The notes under the pieces: model-generated | What the model saw: the letters and a program-made list of their open reading frames with translations, nothing else | Databases searched by the model: none | What the model was told of the DNA's origin: nothing | Program-made: the position numbers and the translations under genes | Source: Taxillus chinensis | Taxonomy: Eukaryota; Streptophyta; Magnoliopsida; Santalales; Loranthaceae | Direction of reading: 5' to 3' | Length of the DNA stretch: 64,000 nt | Assembly: GCA_023512835.1 (NCBI GenBank) | Contig: CM042092.1 | Location: 28,345,543 to 28,409,542, forward strand | Shown: piece after piece, positions 1 to 11,640 of the stretch | How positions within the stretch are numbered: position 1 is the stretch's first letter | How the letters are laid out: each line of letters opens with the position of its first letter

Positions 1-72
1 ATTCGGGATGGGCTCCTGTGCACCTCCGGAGTTAAGGCGAGTGTTGAATAGCATACTGCTTTCTTCGGCCAT
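1..72 (-). pseudogene. gag N-terminus of a SIRE-like copia element, cut by window edge
   Basis: Read on the minus strand, a start codon at 72-70 opens a frame beginning M-A-E-E-S-S-M-L-F-N-T-R-L-N-S-G-G. It corresponds to the gag start at 48396 in the complete element further right. Gag is the capsid/nucleocapsid precursor that packages element RNA in virus-like particles. Only about 24 codons are inside the window. The start is chosen because it is the first ATG after the primer binding site. The rest of this element lies to the left of base 1. Confidence 0.7.
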
Positions 73-119
73 TTCGAGATTGAAAGAGTGGGATCTCTAC
101 TTAGAACGAAGTAGAACTT

Positions 120-130
120 GCTCGATACCA
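120..130 (-). promoter_or_regulatory. Primer binding site (initiator tRNA-Met type)
   Basis: On the minus strand this reads TGGTATCGAGC, close to the TGGTATCAGAGC complement of plant initiator tRNA-Met used by copia elements. It lies one or two bases inside the LTR edge at 132, so the LTR at 132-1367 is the 5' LTR of a minus-strand element. Confidence 0.75.
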
Positions 131-435
131 CTTGATGGTCCCTTGGAGCCTAAAGGGGGGGGGGGGGGGTGAATAGGCTCTTATTCAAACTCTTTCTTTT
201 CTCACAAGACACAAAGACTTATCTAGTTTAAGTGATAGAATCACTGCGGAAGATAACCAGATAGTGGAAGTATTTTGTTTTATTATCACAAGGTGATTAC
301 AACAAAATAGAAGCAAACACTCTCTTACACTCTGTTTACAACAATGAACTCACACGCTAGCCAAGTTTCTTTTTCTAATTTTCTGTTTTCTTGAGCTCTA
401 CTAAGCACACACTTTACATGAAGTATAAGTATGAA

Positions 436-443
436 TATTTATA
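436..443 (-). promoter_or_regulatory. LTR TATA box
   Basis: TATAAATA on the minus strand. The same box at the same relative place occurs in the two related LTRs (37099-37106 and 48762-48769), which supports its role as the element promoter. Confidence 0.6.
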
Positions 444-844
444 CAAAACATTCCTAAAAGACAACCTTGGAACTTGAAGTTCCGGAATGCGTTCCGACTA
501 ACTATCCCTCGTAATCTGTCTGCCTTGACTGCTGCGGATTGTGGAGCTCAAGATCTTGGATTTGAAGAATATAAGTGTCTTTGTGAGTTCCGAGATACAA
601 TTAAGGTTGTGTCCACATATCCGGACGATCCACGTGTAAGATTCTTCTTGATCTAAATGCATTCGTCTTACATCGGGACAGCACGAGCTGATAACTTTAA
701 ATGCGGTTTTGTTGGAGCAATGTCTTCTTGGTCCGGTGTAATTTTCCTTACTCCGTAGTTAATGAAGCTTGGAACGTTACTCCGTGTCGGTGGTTGCTTA
801 CTCCGTATCTATTCGATCTTGGAATCCTTAGTCCGTGTCGTGCT

Positions 845-1024
845 TTCCTTACTCCGCATGTAAGTTCCTTACTCCGCATGTAGGTTCCTTACTCCGCATG
901 TAAGTTCCTTACTCCGCATGTAGGTTCCTTACTCCGTATGTAAGTTCCTTACTCCGTATGTAAGTTCCTTACTCCGTATGTAAGTTCCTTACTCCGTATG
1001 TAAGTTCCTTACTCCGGGCGAGTC
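845..1024. repeat. 20-bp tandem array inside copia LTR
   Basis: About nine head-to-tail copies of TTCCTTACTCCGCATGTAAG with small changes (GCATG/GTATG, AAG/AGG). The other two LTRs of this family have only two or three neighbouring copies, so the array has expanded in this LTR. Confidence 0.9.
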
Positions 1025-1367
1025 ATAAGTCCGGATTCCTTACTCCGCATCTGGTTTCTTTACTCCGCATCTATTTTCCTTACTCCGCACTTATTTTCCT
1101 TATTCCGCACTTATCCTTTAAGTTCTTAGTCCGTAGGATTGTTCCTTATTCCGTATGTATTTGTTACTTGGTTATTTACCAAGTGTTTGACGACACTAAC
1201 TCTTGTCCGGATCAGGATTATGTATCCTGTCCTTAGCTTTGCTCTCACGAGTGCATCTTTGGATTAGTGACATACCTTCTGCAATAATCAAATAAACACA
1301 AAAGATCTCGAGATCAAATTACATAAGGCTTTATCGGCATTATCCAAATTCTGGGTTTGATCCAACA

Positions 1368-1998
1368 CATAGAATATGAGAGTTTATAATTGCTAATAGC
1401 CAATAATATGAATAATTTTAATATTCTCAAATACAAAACCTATTTATAGGCAAGCTAGTAATTAGGAATTAGAAACCTAATACAATTAGGAAACTAAAGT
1501 AAAATATCAAAAATATCCTAATATAAATTAATAATGAAAAGTAATAAAAAGAAAAGACTTTCAATAGACAAAGAAAAGTAAATATAAGAAGAGTCTCATT
1601 AGTATAAGATGTCTTACGTAACATGATATGTGCACACGATGATGTATATATTGCACATCACGGGTAACAACTCCATACGGCCACGAGATGAATATCGGCA
1701 CGACATGGGTCATCTATGGCTCTTGATACGGGCGTGTCTTATCAAAATGATACACTATACATTTACTATTTATCAGGATCATTAGTTAAACCTTTTAAAA
1801 AATATGATGTTAAAAACAAAAAGAATGGTTCCGCATTATATGATCAAATATTTAATCATACTTGTTCAAATCATGCATATCAATGCAATCCAAAAAAACC
1901 CAGAACAAGTCCGAAACCAATATGAAAACTAAAACACAAGGGCAAAAAGCAACACAAACAATCTACAATGGTTGCATTTGTCCATGAGACAAACATCC
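1368..1998. other. Unassigned AT-rich segment
   Basis: No convincing gene. An LTR-like TATTTATAGG (minus-strand TATA) occurs near 1440, suggesting another decayed minus-strand LTR. A 69-codon open frame at 1716-1925 has no recognisable motif and biased, AT-rich composition; I do not call it a gene. Confidence 0.4.
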
Positions 1999-2381
1999 TG
2001 TAATGACCCGTGTTTGGGGACTTGAGAAGTTAGCCTATGATGGAGGTAAAGGTTATAAATATGGTATATTGTGTTGTGTAAAGACTCTTGACCTCTTGTG
2101 TTAGCGAGGAGTCCTGACGGTGCGATGCCTCGGCGGGGGTTTCGTTGCCCCGTCAGCGAGTAGGGGTCAAGGGGGCGTACCCCTTGTAGGGATTTGGGAG
2201 TAGCACCCTGGAAGTCAAATTATTTTGAAGGAACTAAGCTGGATTGTCATTTGAAGACTTGGTCGATACATCTTTGGTCGATGTGGGATATTGTGGTCGA
2301 CCTAGCCTCTCTTGTTGGTTAAGGTTAATCAATGGAGAATTCATAGAGGGTGTGGCTTCAAGGTCAATACGAGATGGTAGT
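1999..2381. mobile_element. LTR-like remnant starting TGTAATGACCCG
   Basis: The first 16 or so bases from about 2001 match the reverse complement of the right end of the solo LTRs at 56504 and 58980 (both end in GGGTCATTA-A). The sequence then diverges. A GC-rich imperfect hairpin (GGCGGGG...CCCCGTC) is at about 2133-2156. No partner LTR, PBS or clear far end was found, so only a fragment is claimed. Confidence 0.4.
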
Positions 2382-4620
2382 TGTCATCATCGGTTTCGTC
2401 CAGGCCGCAACCGAATGATGAAATGTAAGCGTCACCACCAACTGTTTTTGGGGTGTAGTTGGTCACCTAAAATGTGAGTGATCTACATTACCAGGATAAA
2501 GGTTCGGGGGGGGTTAGTTACGTGTAGGGAAGGATTAGCACCACTATAACACTCTTTCGGTACCTATCTTAGGAGGAGGAGGTTTCTATTTGTTTCGAGT
2601 GTTTTGATTGGGTTAAGGCACTATTGTTTTCCAAAAAAAATCAATGTTTTTTTATTTAACTAAGTTATTTGTCAAAGTTATGGTTAAAGTTGATTTACCC
2701 TAAATTTCTATAGGGAATCATAAAAGTTTTATTTCACGTTTCACGGTTTTTATTTTTTAGTTTTTTGTTTTGTTTTTTTAGTTTTTTTATGAAAACATTT
2801 TTTTGTTTGTTTTTTTTTTTTTGAAAACGTTTTTGTGTTTTTATCCCTTTTCTCTTTTTTGTTTTTTTGAATTTTTTTTATTTAAAAGAATTTAACCTAA
2901 GTTTACACATGTTAAAACCCAAAATGCATATTTGTGTTTTTTTTTGTTTTTTGCCATGACTAAAGGAACACATATATCAAAATAAATGTGAAGTGTGTGA
3001 TTGTGACATCAACAAATAACATAAAAACACTCTCTTTTTTCTTTTCTTTTTATGACTCTCATTGTTTTTCTTTTTTTCTTTTTTTCTTTTTGTTTCCTTG
3101 CTATTACATATTACAACTTTGCGTAAAAAAGAAATAATATACAATACAATACGACAATTACAAAAACAAAAATAAATAAATAAAGAATCAACATAATACA
3201 ATAATTACAAACAAAAAAAAAAAGAATAGATTAAGACAACGGAATCAAAATTGACCCGACTTTGTCTTGGACTTGGGGCTCCAATTGGAGCAACATTGGC
3301 GGGGAGGCATGACTCCAAAGACTAGTGGCCAGGAAATGCAAATGAACCTATTTTTTAGTTGATTTTCGATCTTGATATTGTTGCTAGAAATATAAGGAAA
3401 AGAAAGGGAAATAACATTGGGGGAAATGAAAATGGTTTCAAGAACTCGGGCTTTTGATGGGGGAGAATGAGTGTATGGGTATTTGGAAAACGATCGGACT
3501 ACGTAGGTAGGGGGGAATGACAACAATTTAGAGAGTCTTTTTAGGCAAAGGGGTTTGTCTGAGAAAATAACTGAATAGCCAGAATGATAGAACGTCCTTT
3601 CTCTTTCGAATCTCTTCTGTCTGATTTCTATTGCAGAATAATCTCCTCTCTTCTGATACCATCCTCTTTTTGCAAGTGGGGAGTGAACCTCTTTTTATAA
3701 AAGGTCCAACTTTGGCTGCACCATCATTAATGCACATTTATCTCTCCATTATGAGTCTCTTTTTTTTTATTGTAAGATTTTGGTTGATGTCGAGTGGTTG
3801 GACGACCCGTGCTTGCCCTTTTGTTTACATATGAGCACATGTGACCGACAGGCGTTGAAAAGCATCTGTCCAGCTAATACCAACACATCCCATAAAGGAA
3901 TAGTGAGCAAACTCGGGGATAGACCAAATAACGAAGGTCAAAGGTCGGTAGGGTCGAAGGTCAGTGGAGGCTCGGATCTAGATCAATGGAAGGCTCGGAT
4001 CCTTACTCCGTATCAGTGGAGGCTTAGTCTAGCTCAATGGAAGGCTTGGATCCTTACTCTGTCTCAGTGGAGGTTTAGTTCGGATCAATGGAAGGCTCGG
4101 ATCCTTACTCCGTATCAGTGGAGGCCTAGTTTGGCTCAATGGAAGGCTTGGATCCTTACTCCGTCTCATTGGAGGTTTAGTCTGGATTAATAGAAGGCTC
4201 GGATCCTTACTCCGTATCAATGAGGCTTTAATCCGAATTAGTACTGGCTCGGATCCTTATTATGTATCAGTGATGCTTTAATCCAGATTAGTGGAAAGCT
4301 CGGATCTTTACTTCGTATCAATGAGGCTTAGTCCGAATTTGACCATGATGCTTCGAATTTGACCCTTTGACGACGATGATACGGATTTGACCCTTTAACC
4401 ATGATGATATGGCTTTGAACTCGGAATTGTGCATGGTCAAGTGTACTATTCTCCAAATTTCATCCTCTATCACCTGGTGTTGGCCTTGGAGCACTTCATG
4501 ACTTGTAGCAGAGGTTCTCAATTTTGGGTTTCTCTGGACCTATTCACAAGATATGGCATGGGTAGATAAATATTTAAAATAGGGTTAGTATGTCTAACCC
4601 GGATAAAATGGGGTCCAACA
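2382..4620 (-). mobile_element. Ogre/Tat-like LTR in reverse orientation (solo or fragment)
   Basis: The right edge read on the minus strand is TGTTGGACCCCATTTTATCC, nearly the start of the big LTRs at 5747 and 30711. The left edge read on the minus strand ends ACGAAACCGATGATGACA, matching the end of the 5' LTR at 9291. Between them the minus strand shares the block around 'taccnatcttaggag' and 'caccccaaaaac' with the LTR at 34300-34450. At 2.24 kb it is shorter than the 3.5-3.8 kb LTRs. Flanking 5-mers (GTAGT and ATGAG) do not match, so the TSD is lost or an edge is wrong. T-rich stretches fill 2620-2960 and 3030-3100. Confidence 0.65.
3983..4330. repeat. 51-bp tandem array inside Ogre-like LTR
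   Basis: Units start at about 3983, 4034, 4085, 4136 and 4187 (TCAATGGAAGGCT...), then degrade to about 4330. Each contains GGATCCTTACTCCGT. The period is a multiple of three, so long open frames run through it on both strands (for example 3780-4190 plus). These repeat a 17-residue unit and look like by-products of the array. Confidence 0.85.
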
Positions 4621-5746
4621 ATGAGTCAACATGGCTAACCTAGCATTTGTTAAGTGATTGTCACGAACACTCACAAAAACATTTATAATTACCTAACTTA
4701 ACCTATATATATAGTTCAAGCGGGGTTGATCCCACAGAGACAGTGTTGCTTCTTCGGTTACGGGTATATACTAGGGCATGCCATATATAGTAGGAAAGAT
4801 AAATAATTAAAATATAATTATTTAATCTATCCTAATTCCTAAACTAACTATGGTGATGGAGCTAATGGTGAGAGATATTACAATGGCATTGCACCTTAAG
4901 TATGGGGTTTGGATAACCGGCGATGGGTCTTTCATTGAATATGCCCTATATGAACTATGCACCTTGTTATGGTGAAAAACCAACTCTCTAATGCATTAAC
5001 CACCCTCTCTCAAGTGATATGACCATGTGCCACCCTAGCTTATGGGATGGGTGACCCTTTAGGTTATGCGATATTTTCGGATAATTACTTCACCTCTTAG
5101 TCCTTCGCAATTAATCCTAAGGTCATGAACTAGGCGATCAACCTTAATCCAAGCACTAAGCAACCACACTTCCAATTAACCCACAAAAATTCATATAAAT
5201 AAATAAACAAATAAATAACCAACACAAAAATTCAAACACCAATTTATATAAATGAAAATCGTACAAAACAATTATAAGAGCAAGCTTAGGGTTAAGGTTA
5301 CAAAGAGAGAGAGAATAAAACCAAACTTAACACAAACCCTAGGGCATCACTCCAAGAGCCGTGCCTTCCTCTCTAGCATTGTAGTCTCCTCCTTGCTCCT
5401 AGAGTCCCAAGCTTGGAGGCTCAGACCATTGACAGCCTTTGTGTCGCCTCTCTTGCTCCACCACGATCTCCTCCTCCTTTAGATGTTGCACTATGTATGG
5501 GAGGCTGAAGATCCATCCATTAGAGCCCTAGTAGCCTTATATAGAGCTTACACTCTTCTTCTTCCCTTGCCCTTTGTGATATTCCCAAGATCCAAGCAAG
5601 ATCGTTTAGTTATACGGGTTTGTATACAGAGAGAGGGATGAATCTGTATACTTAAAACTATTTCCTTTTAGTTTTAAGAGTAATTTGATATTCAGAGGTA
5701 TTCTACAGATGCGGTTCTTGTTTTGGTGGTATATCAGTGTCTTATG
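4621..5746 (-). mobile_element. Decayed minus-strand LTR-like segment
   Basis: On the minus strand a TATA box (TATATAAGG, 5535-5543) precedes a leader-like stretch. The text around 4720 (GTTGATCCCACAGAGA) is the reverse of the CTCT-TGGGATCGACC motif typical of the 3' part of some gypsy LTRs, also seen at 36530-36550. No open frame, PBS or TSD was found. The last 140 bp before 5747 may be a separate flank. Confidence 0.4.
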
Positions 5747-6812
5747 TGTTGGACCCCATTTTGTCCGGGCTGGACGTATTTTATCAAATTCATTTTTCTT
5801 CCATACCGCTTCGATTTGTTGAAATTCTATGGGACGATGAAGTCATGACAGCTGAGCCGTAAGTGCCGTTTATTCAAGAAAGGCCTCCAAGTACTAAAGA
5901 GCCAGTCCTAGACGATAGAAAATCCAATTCGAGGATCAACGCTATCGACCGCGCTCAATTCTGAGGTCAAACGAAGAAGATATGGTCAAAACGGCATTCG
6001 GGCCGCTAATGGGGGTCAAAACGGTAATTAATTTTTCAAGAGACACTTCCAATCAAGTCACGAATCTCATATTCACATCCTACTCGTCGTTCTGAGAATT
6101 TTGACATATATATTGTATATATTCGTTCCCGGGGCCTTTTTCAATAAAAATCAAAATTATATTTTTTGATAATAAATAATTGCAGTATAGGCTTGGTGCA
6201 AAAATAAAATCATTTTAAAATAAAAATGACATGGGATCGCTCGTCACGACATCCCGAGTCCAAAAATAATTTTTTCGAGATTTTGCGAAATTCAAATCGC
6301 ATTACTGATCCCAAAATTAAAAAAACATCAGTTAAAAAAAATATCCAATTGAAAAATCATAAACCCTAGCCGTCATTTTTTTTCCGCCTAACCTAGTCCA
6401 TGTGTCCCCTTCTCATCGGTTCAAAAAAACAAACAATAAATTGAAATAAAAAAACAAAAAAACAAACAAAAAATGAAAATCAAAAATCAGTCAACCATCT
6501 TCTTGATTTCTCCCTCACCATCATGTCTCTTTCTTCACACGTCTTTTCTTCTTCCCCAGGCGCAACGACGAAGGCACGTTTTGGGCATCACTCCCTTCTC
6601 CTTTCTCCTTCCCTTCTTCCTCTGCCATTCCCAAATCGGCTTTCACGCCCTACCGCAGCGCCAGAAGGCCACCACCCTATCCAGACCTCCACGCCATGCC
6701 TCGCCCATGCTTCTCCGAGCCTAACAGCCCCCCCCCGAGCCGGACGGTGGTCACACCCAACCAACTCCTCGCCCCCCTTGATTTGAACCCAAACTCTACG
6801 ATCCCTTCTCCA

Positions 6813-6818
6813 TATAAA
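6813..6818 (+). promoter_or_regulatory. LTR TATA box
   Basis: CCATATAAACCCCC, preserved at 31770-31775 in the 3' LTR. It is the likely start of the element's transcript, placing the U3/R border about 1.1 kb into the LTR. Confidence 0.55.
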
Positions 6819-8857
6819 CCCCCATGGACCCATCGATTGGCGTAGGCTCTCCCTCTCCAACGAAAATCCGATAAAAAAAAAACCACACCTTTCCTCTTCC
6901 TCTCTTCCTCCACCAAACCCAAAATCGCCACCCCACAGGATCGAAATTCGTTCAATTGGTCCCCGTGGAGCATAGCCCATCCGATATATCCCCGACCACC
7001 ATCGTCACAAAAACCACTCTCTCTGGTCAAACTTCCCTTTGCCGGTTGCCGAGGATCATCTACCTTCATCCAAGCTAAAGGACACCGGGTGTCCTTACAA
7101 GAATCCAAGTGTCCGGGGGGAGGTGGGCAGAGAGACACGGGAGAAGAAATCTTGGCGCGCCACCGCAGTCGGCCGGAGCTCAAGGAAACGAGCAACCATC
7201 TCGGTGAGCGGAGGAAGGCTACTGCGTCAACGAAGGGAAATCGTTCCCAAGTGGTGGGTTCTTCTTGCCTATTTTGTGGTGATTTTGCTCATGTTTTTGT
7301 GGTATTTGATTATGTTGTATCTAGTCTGAGTTTTGAACGTACGTGTGATATATTGTTGTTTGTTCTTCGTACTTTTGTCGTCTCTTTGTTTCTTTTGGGG
7401 TAGTCACAATGTGTTTTCGTGATGGATGAGTGTAAGGTTTCAAAAAAAAAAAAGCAAACAAAAGCAAAGAAAACAACAAGCAAAAGGTGTGACTTGTTTG
7501 TATTACAACACACGAACATGCGAGCTGAGTTGTGCGAAATGAATGTTGTTTCCATGTATTTGTGTTTGCTATCCGTTCCATGTATCTGAATCTTGTGATC
7601 TGGTATGGCTTTCAAGACATGTAAGGCTTGGGTCTGTCTTGCAAAATGTGGACTGATTTGGTTAAAATAAAAAAAACAAAATAAATGTATGGTGCTTTGC
7701 TTAGCTTTGGTATAAACGTGGGACTATTTTGCTTAGCTTTGGTAAAACAAGAAAACGAAATAAGGAAACGAAAATGAAAAAGTTTGTCTAGTTGTTCCTA
7801 CCCGTTCTCTCTCTTCGGTTGGTTCTGTGTAGTTTTCTTTTCCTGGCTTTGGGTTGTTTTCACCTGCTCTTTCAACTTGTTATTTTAGTTTGTTTCTTCT
7901 TTTAGTCTAGATGTCCTCAATTTATTTGTTTTCAAGCTGGTTGTTTGGGTGTTTGACTGGCTTTGAAAATGATTTCATCCTTGGTTTTTCTTTGCTATAA
8001 GATTCATATGCTCCCAAGTTATGTTGATGTTCAGTCATTGGTTTTGTTTGTTTTCTCTTGGTTTAGTCGTTTTGGAAATGGAATCTGGTTTTGTTTGGCT
8101 TTGTTTTGTTTTGTTTTGCGTCACTGGGTTGCTGATTTGTTTCTCCCTGTCACATGTTATGTCTTTGTTTTTTTTTGTTCTCTTGCTTGACTAATGGGCT
8201 GAATGAGTTCCTGATGCGGAGGCCTTCTCTTCTTGCCTCCATCAACTTTGTGTCCAAAGATGGCGAGACTATATTTTAAATAAAAAGGAAGGGGAGGGGT
8301 TTCGGCTTTGTATCATTTATTTTGGGCCATGGGATGATGTTAAGCCAGACGTTTGTAATGTTGGGTTATGTAGCCCAATGCCCATGATATTGTAATATAA
8401 AAAAAACAAAAAAAGAAAAACAAAAAAAAACAAAAAAAAAGGAGAGAGAAAAGAAGAAGAAGAAAAGAGTGAGTTTGCTTTTTGCTTTGTGGATGACACA
8501 ACCACACACATCACTTTTGTGTTCTCTTCTTGATTTGTTTTTTTTTACTCTTTCCTTATTTTTTTTATTTATCTGACAAATAAACAATAAATAAATAAAT
8601 AAGGGGATGTTCCAAGCAAAAAAAAAAGTGTTTTCCCAAACAAAGAGAAAAAAAATCTTTTCCAAACAAAACACAAAAAAAAAATTTCAAAAAAAAAAGG
8701 TGCTTTCCAAAAAAAAAAAAACAAAACAAAAAAAAAAACAAAAAACAAAAAAACAAAAACAAAAACAACAAACAAAAAAAGAACAAAAAAAATAAAACCC
8801 CTTTCTTAAACTTAAAACCTTTTCTTAAAAACCTTCTCCGTTACTTAGAATTTTTAA

Positions 8858-8860
<3 letters not shown>

Positions 8861-8907
<47 letters not shown>
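8861..8907. repeat. (TA)n microsatellite
   Basis: About 23 TA dinucleotides. The corresponding place in the 3' LTR (about 33886-33893) has only a short TATATATA, so it expanded after insertion. Confidence 0.95.
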
Positions 8908-8910
<3 letters not shown>

Positions 8911-9293
8911 GGCTTTTTGGATAACTTAGGTTCAATTTTGATTGCGTTTAAAACTTTTTCAACACTTAGATTTTTTTTACACGCTCTTCACCTTTTACCC
9001 TTAGTGCCATTAATAGTGTGTGTTTTAGATAAATTCAAACTTTTCTTTTTTAGATTTAAGTTTTAACTTAGAATAAATCATAGGATCTCCTTTAGAGGTT
9101 TAGCCCTTCCCTATGCATAACCAACTCCCGAGCCCGTTCCTAGCGGCTTAGATCAATTTCCTTTTAGGTGACCAATTGCACCCCAAAAACAGTTGGTGAC
9201 GACTCTAATTGTTCATCACCATTCAGATGAAGGTTGGAGAGAACCGCACCCCAAAAGCGGTATCCCTCCCGGACGAAATCCGGTGATGACAGC

Positions 9294-9311
9294 TGGCGAC
9301 TCTGTTGGGGA
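9294..9311 (+). promoter_or_regulatory. Primer binding site of the Ogre-like element
   Basis: TGGCGACTCTGTTGGGGA, two bases after the LTR end. From family knowledge this resembles the tRNA-Arg-type PBS of Ogre elements. It sets the exact 3' edge of the 5' LTR. Confidence 0.8.
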
Positions 9312-9935
9312 TACTTAGAGAGTTAGGCCTAGGATTAGGATTAGGAGGTTTGTTCTTTGTTTTACATTGTTTTTATTCTTTCATTATTTCATTCTTTATT
9401 TAATCGATTTATTTACTGCGTTTACTTGCTATTGCATGATAGTTTTGATTTACGCGCTTTAATACCATGATAGTTGTGTTTTACCGTTTTCCCTAAATCG
9501 TTGCATTCATGCATAAACCCTCTACCCCGGTTTCTATCACAATTTAGGTTAGCGAGGTTTATTAGGGTGCCCTGCACGTTGATCATTATCCGCAAAGGGA
9601 CCTTGGACTCCTCACTCAGGCTTGAGGTCCTTTTAAGGCACGTCCTTTTAAGGCCCCCCTCCGGTAAATCCCATGGTGTATGGAGCCCTCTAGAGAGGAA
9701 GTTTGGGGACCAACGAATAAGATAAGGTGAGAAATCATGGCCCATTAGGGGCACACCGACCCATATGTTGTATGATTAAGTATGCCATGCTAATCTTGGT
9801 TTTGCGGGGTAGTTGCATCAAAACATCCCTTGTTTGTTTAAAATGTCAAATTTTGCTTATTTGTTTATTTTGTATATATGCCTATTGTTTTCCTAATGCT
9901 TCCACATTGCATATCACGTTATTCATATAAGGTGC
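9312..9935 (+). other. 5' leader between PBS and ORF1
   Basis: Untranslated leader, T-rich at first, then a GC-richer block (9540-9780). Short open frames on either strand (such as 9422-9754 minus) have no family features. No separate element recognised. Confidence 0.5.
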
Positions 9936-11405
9936 ATGGAAACATTTAGTCATCTCTTAGAGGGGATATGGGAGAAGGAGACTGCAACCGAGGTGGCTCA
10001 AGCATCTGGTGAAATTTAATGCCGTCTAGGAGACTTCTCACCTGGAGAGTGGCACAAGGCAGATCGGGTCACAGTAGAATTTTCACAAGACTTCACTAGT
10101 GAGTTACAGGCCAAATGGAGTTAGTGGCCGAATGAAAGAAAGATCACTTATGTCTGACAATTTGGCAATTTACTGTATTTAACCGACCTACCAGTTGATA
10201 GAGACATGCTTCAAGCTGCACTTCACTTTTGGGAGCCAAGGTGTAGATGCTTCGACTTCAATGGCATTGACCATGTTCCTACTGTAGAAGAGTATAGAAG
10301 ACTGCTTGACATACCAGAAGATCACCGAAGGAAAGTTTACTTACCTGATCCAAGAAGGGCGGGACGATGAGCTTTTACTAATATGATGGAAATCCCAATT
10401 TGGAAAGCACCTTTTCTGGTAAACCGCGAGGGGCGAGAGCAGTATCATGGGAAACTATCCAGGAGGTTATGTCGACTACTACAGAAATAGGATTTCATCG
10501 GCTTTTGACCCTAACCATCTATGGGTTAGTCATTTTTCCGCGCATCTCGGTATATGTAGACATGGCAGTCATAGACTTGGTGCAGCAAGTGGTGCAAGGT
10601 TGTGATCCCACCCCGGCTATTTTAGCAGAGACTGTCAGTTCCGTCTCTGATATGAGGACTCGTGGCTCAGGGCAATTCACGGGCTGCTAACCACTTTTCT
10701 GCACTTGGTTGAAGGGACATCTCCCCGTGCTGTCCCCAACTTCACACTAGTATACCAGGTTGCCTTACACCACGCTATTGGATATCCTGCTCGATAAGTG
10801 GATTCTGCCCAAAGGAGTTAAAGATTGGAACAAGAAGTTGCAGGACTTAAAGGAAGAAGACATCGTCTGGATCGCTCCCTGGATGCCAAGATACTCTATG
10901 ACATACGGTTGTGGTGAGTACAATTGGGTTCCTTTGCTAGGCCCCTAGGGAGCTACTATTTATGCACCATCGCAGAGTGGGAGACAGCTAAGAGACAATC
11001 AAGTTGTTCCGGTACTTTTTGGGATAGAAGACTGCGATTTCACCTATGGCCGTACCATGCTAGAAGAGAAGGGGATGAAGATGCATTAAGCGTGGTCGAC
11101 ACCTCGCAAGATTCAGCCTAACAACTCAAGATTTAGTATCTTCCTAGCTTACATCCCTTGGAGAGCACAAAGATGAGCCACAACAGAGTCCGATCATGAG
11201 GACCATCTTGCAAGAGAACCAGGAGCTGAGGCAGCAAGTCCACAGATTGGAAGCCGCTTTAGAGAGAGCTACTCAGAGGTTGCAGCTGAGGGACAAGCAA
11301 CTCGAGACCATGCTGCAGCAGAGGGAGGATGCTGGAGAAAGACCACTGCAGAGAGGAGGCGTCATGCTTGAAGACCATATTACCATCTCCGAGATGACTA
11401 AATAA
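9936..11405 (+). pseudogene. Ogre/Tat ORF1 (DUF7745-like), broken
   Basis: Encodes the extra protein that Ogre-type elements carry upstream of gag; its role is unknown. Starting at ATG 9936 the frame reads M-E-T-F-S-H-L-L-E-G and meets a stop near 10018. Further pieces match the family in order: ALHFWEPRCRCFDF with PTVEEYRRLL (10215-10310), the IYGLVIFP segment with DPTPAILAET (10400-10690), then APWMP...YNWVPLLG (10760-10948). The last piece (11196-11405) is a coiled coil with heptad leucines (ENQELRQQVHRLEAALERA), the usual ORF1 C-terminus. Stops and frameshifts separate the pieces. I recognise the family from these motifs without a database search. Confidence 0.78.
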
Positions 11406-11640
11406 TTGTCTTAGAGCCATGTAGTTTTTGTTATCGTAGTTGTTAGAAGGTTGCACGACATTCATGCATGTAATCTTTTTCCTTTTATTAATAAAATGGA
11501 GTTTGTTTAAACTCATTCACTTGCATCCATTCACGCATCTCATGCATTCATATAAAAAGTGAAAACAAAACTAAAAAATGCTCACCCTTTGTGTTTCTTC
11601 ATCCAGAATTGGGCATACTTACAACCTTCGGTCCACACAC
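11406..11640 (+). other. AT-rich spacer between ORF1 and gag
   Basis: Looks like a small mRNA 3' end: T-rich tract, then TTAATAAAATGG near 11488, a plant-style poly(A) signal. No open frame. A similar spacer lies between protease and RT (24353-24580). Confidence 0.5.

Larger units (their letters stand above)
132..1367 (-). mobile_element. 5' LTR of a SIRE-like Ty1/copia element
   Basis: Homologous to the two LTRs of the complete element at 36784-49870. In element sense it starts TGTTGGATCAA (right edge) and ends next to the PBS (left edge). It is about 1.24 kb, shorter than the 1.41-1.42 kb of the other copies, mainly because an inner stretch is replaced by a 20-bp tandem array. A minus-strand TATA box is at 436-443. 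A 15-G run (155-169; C-run in the transcript) lies near the U5 end. The flank at 1368 begins CATAG; the partner TSD and LTR are outside the window. Confidence 0.85.
5747..9291 (+). mobile_element. 5' LTR of the Ogre-like element (3545 bp)
   Basis: Starts TGTTGGACCCC and ends GATGACA just before the PBS. A TATA box at 6813-6818 lies about 1.07 kb into the LTR. Landmarks: a GC-rich downstream part (6540-7250), A/C-rich and T-rich simple tracts (8400-8810) and a TA microsatellite (8861-8907). Compared with the 3' LTR, about 260 bp are missing near 9097, where the 3' copy has 34090-34345. Long open frames on both strands at 6473-7400 are non-coding by-products of GC-rich sequence; they recur with frame changes in the other LTR. 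Confidence 0.88.

Noticed and set aside
3780..4220. 136-codon plus-strand frame and 63-codon minus-strand frame with repeated peptides
   Set aside because: Both are produced by a 51-bp tandem array whose period is divisible by three.
6473..7403. Several overlapping open frames up to 172 codons on both strands
   Set aside because: They lie wholly inside the Ogre LTR in a GC-rich stretch. The counterpart in the 3' LTR (31431-32288) has different frames and breaks, and no family motif is seen.
8565..8795. Long Phe- or Lys-rich frames
   Set aside because: Simple translation of A/C- and T-rich low-complexity DNA.
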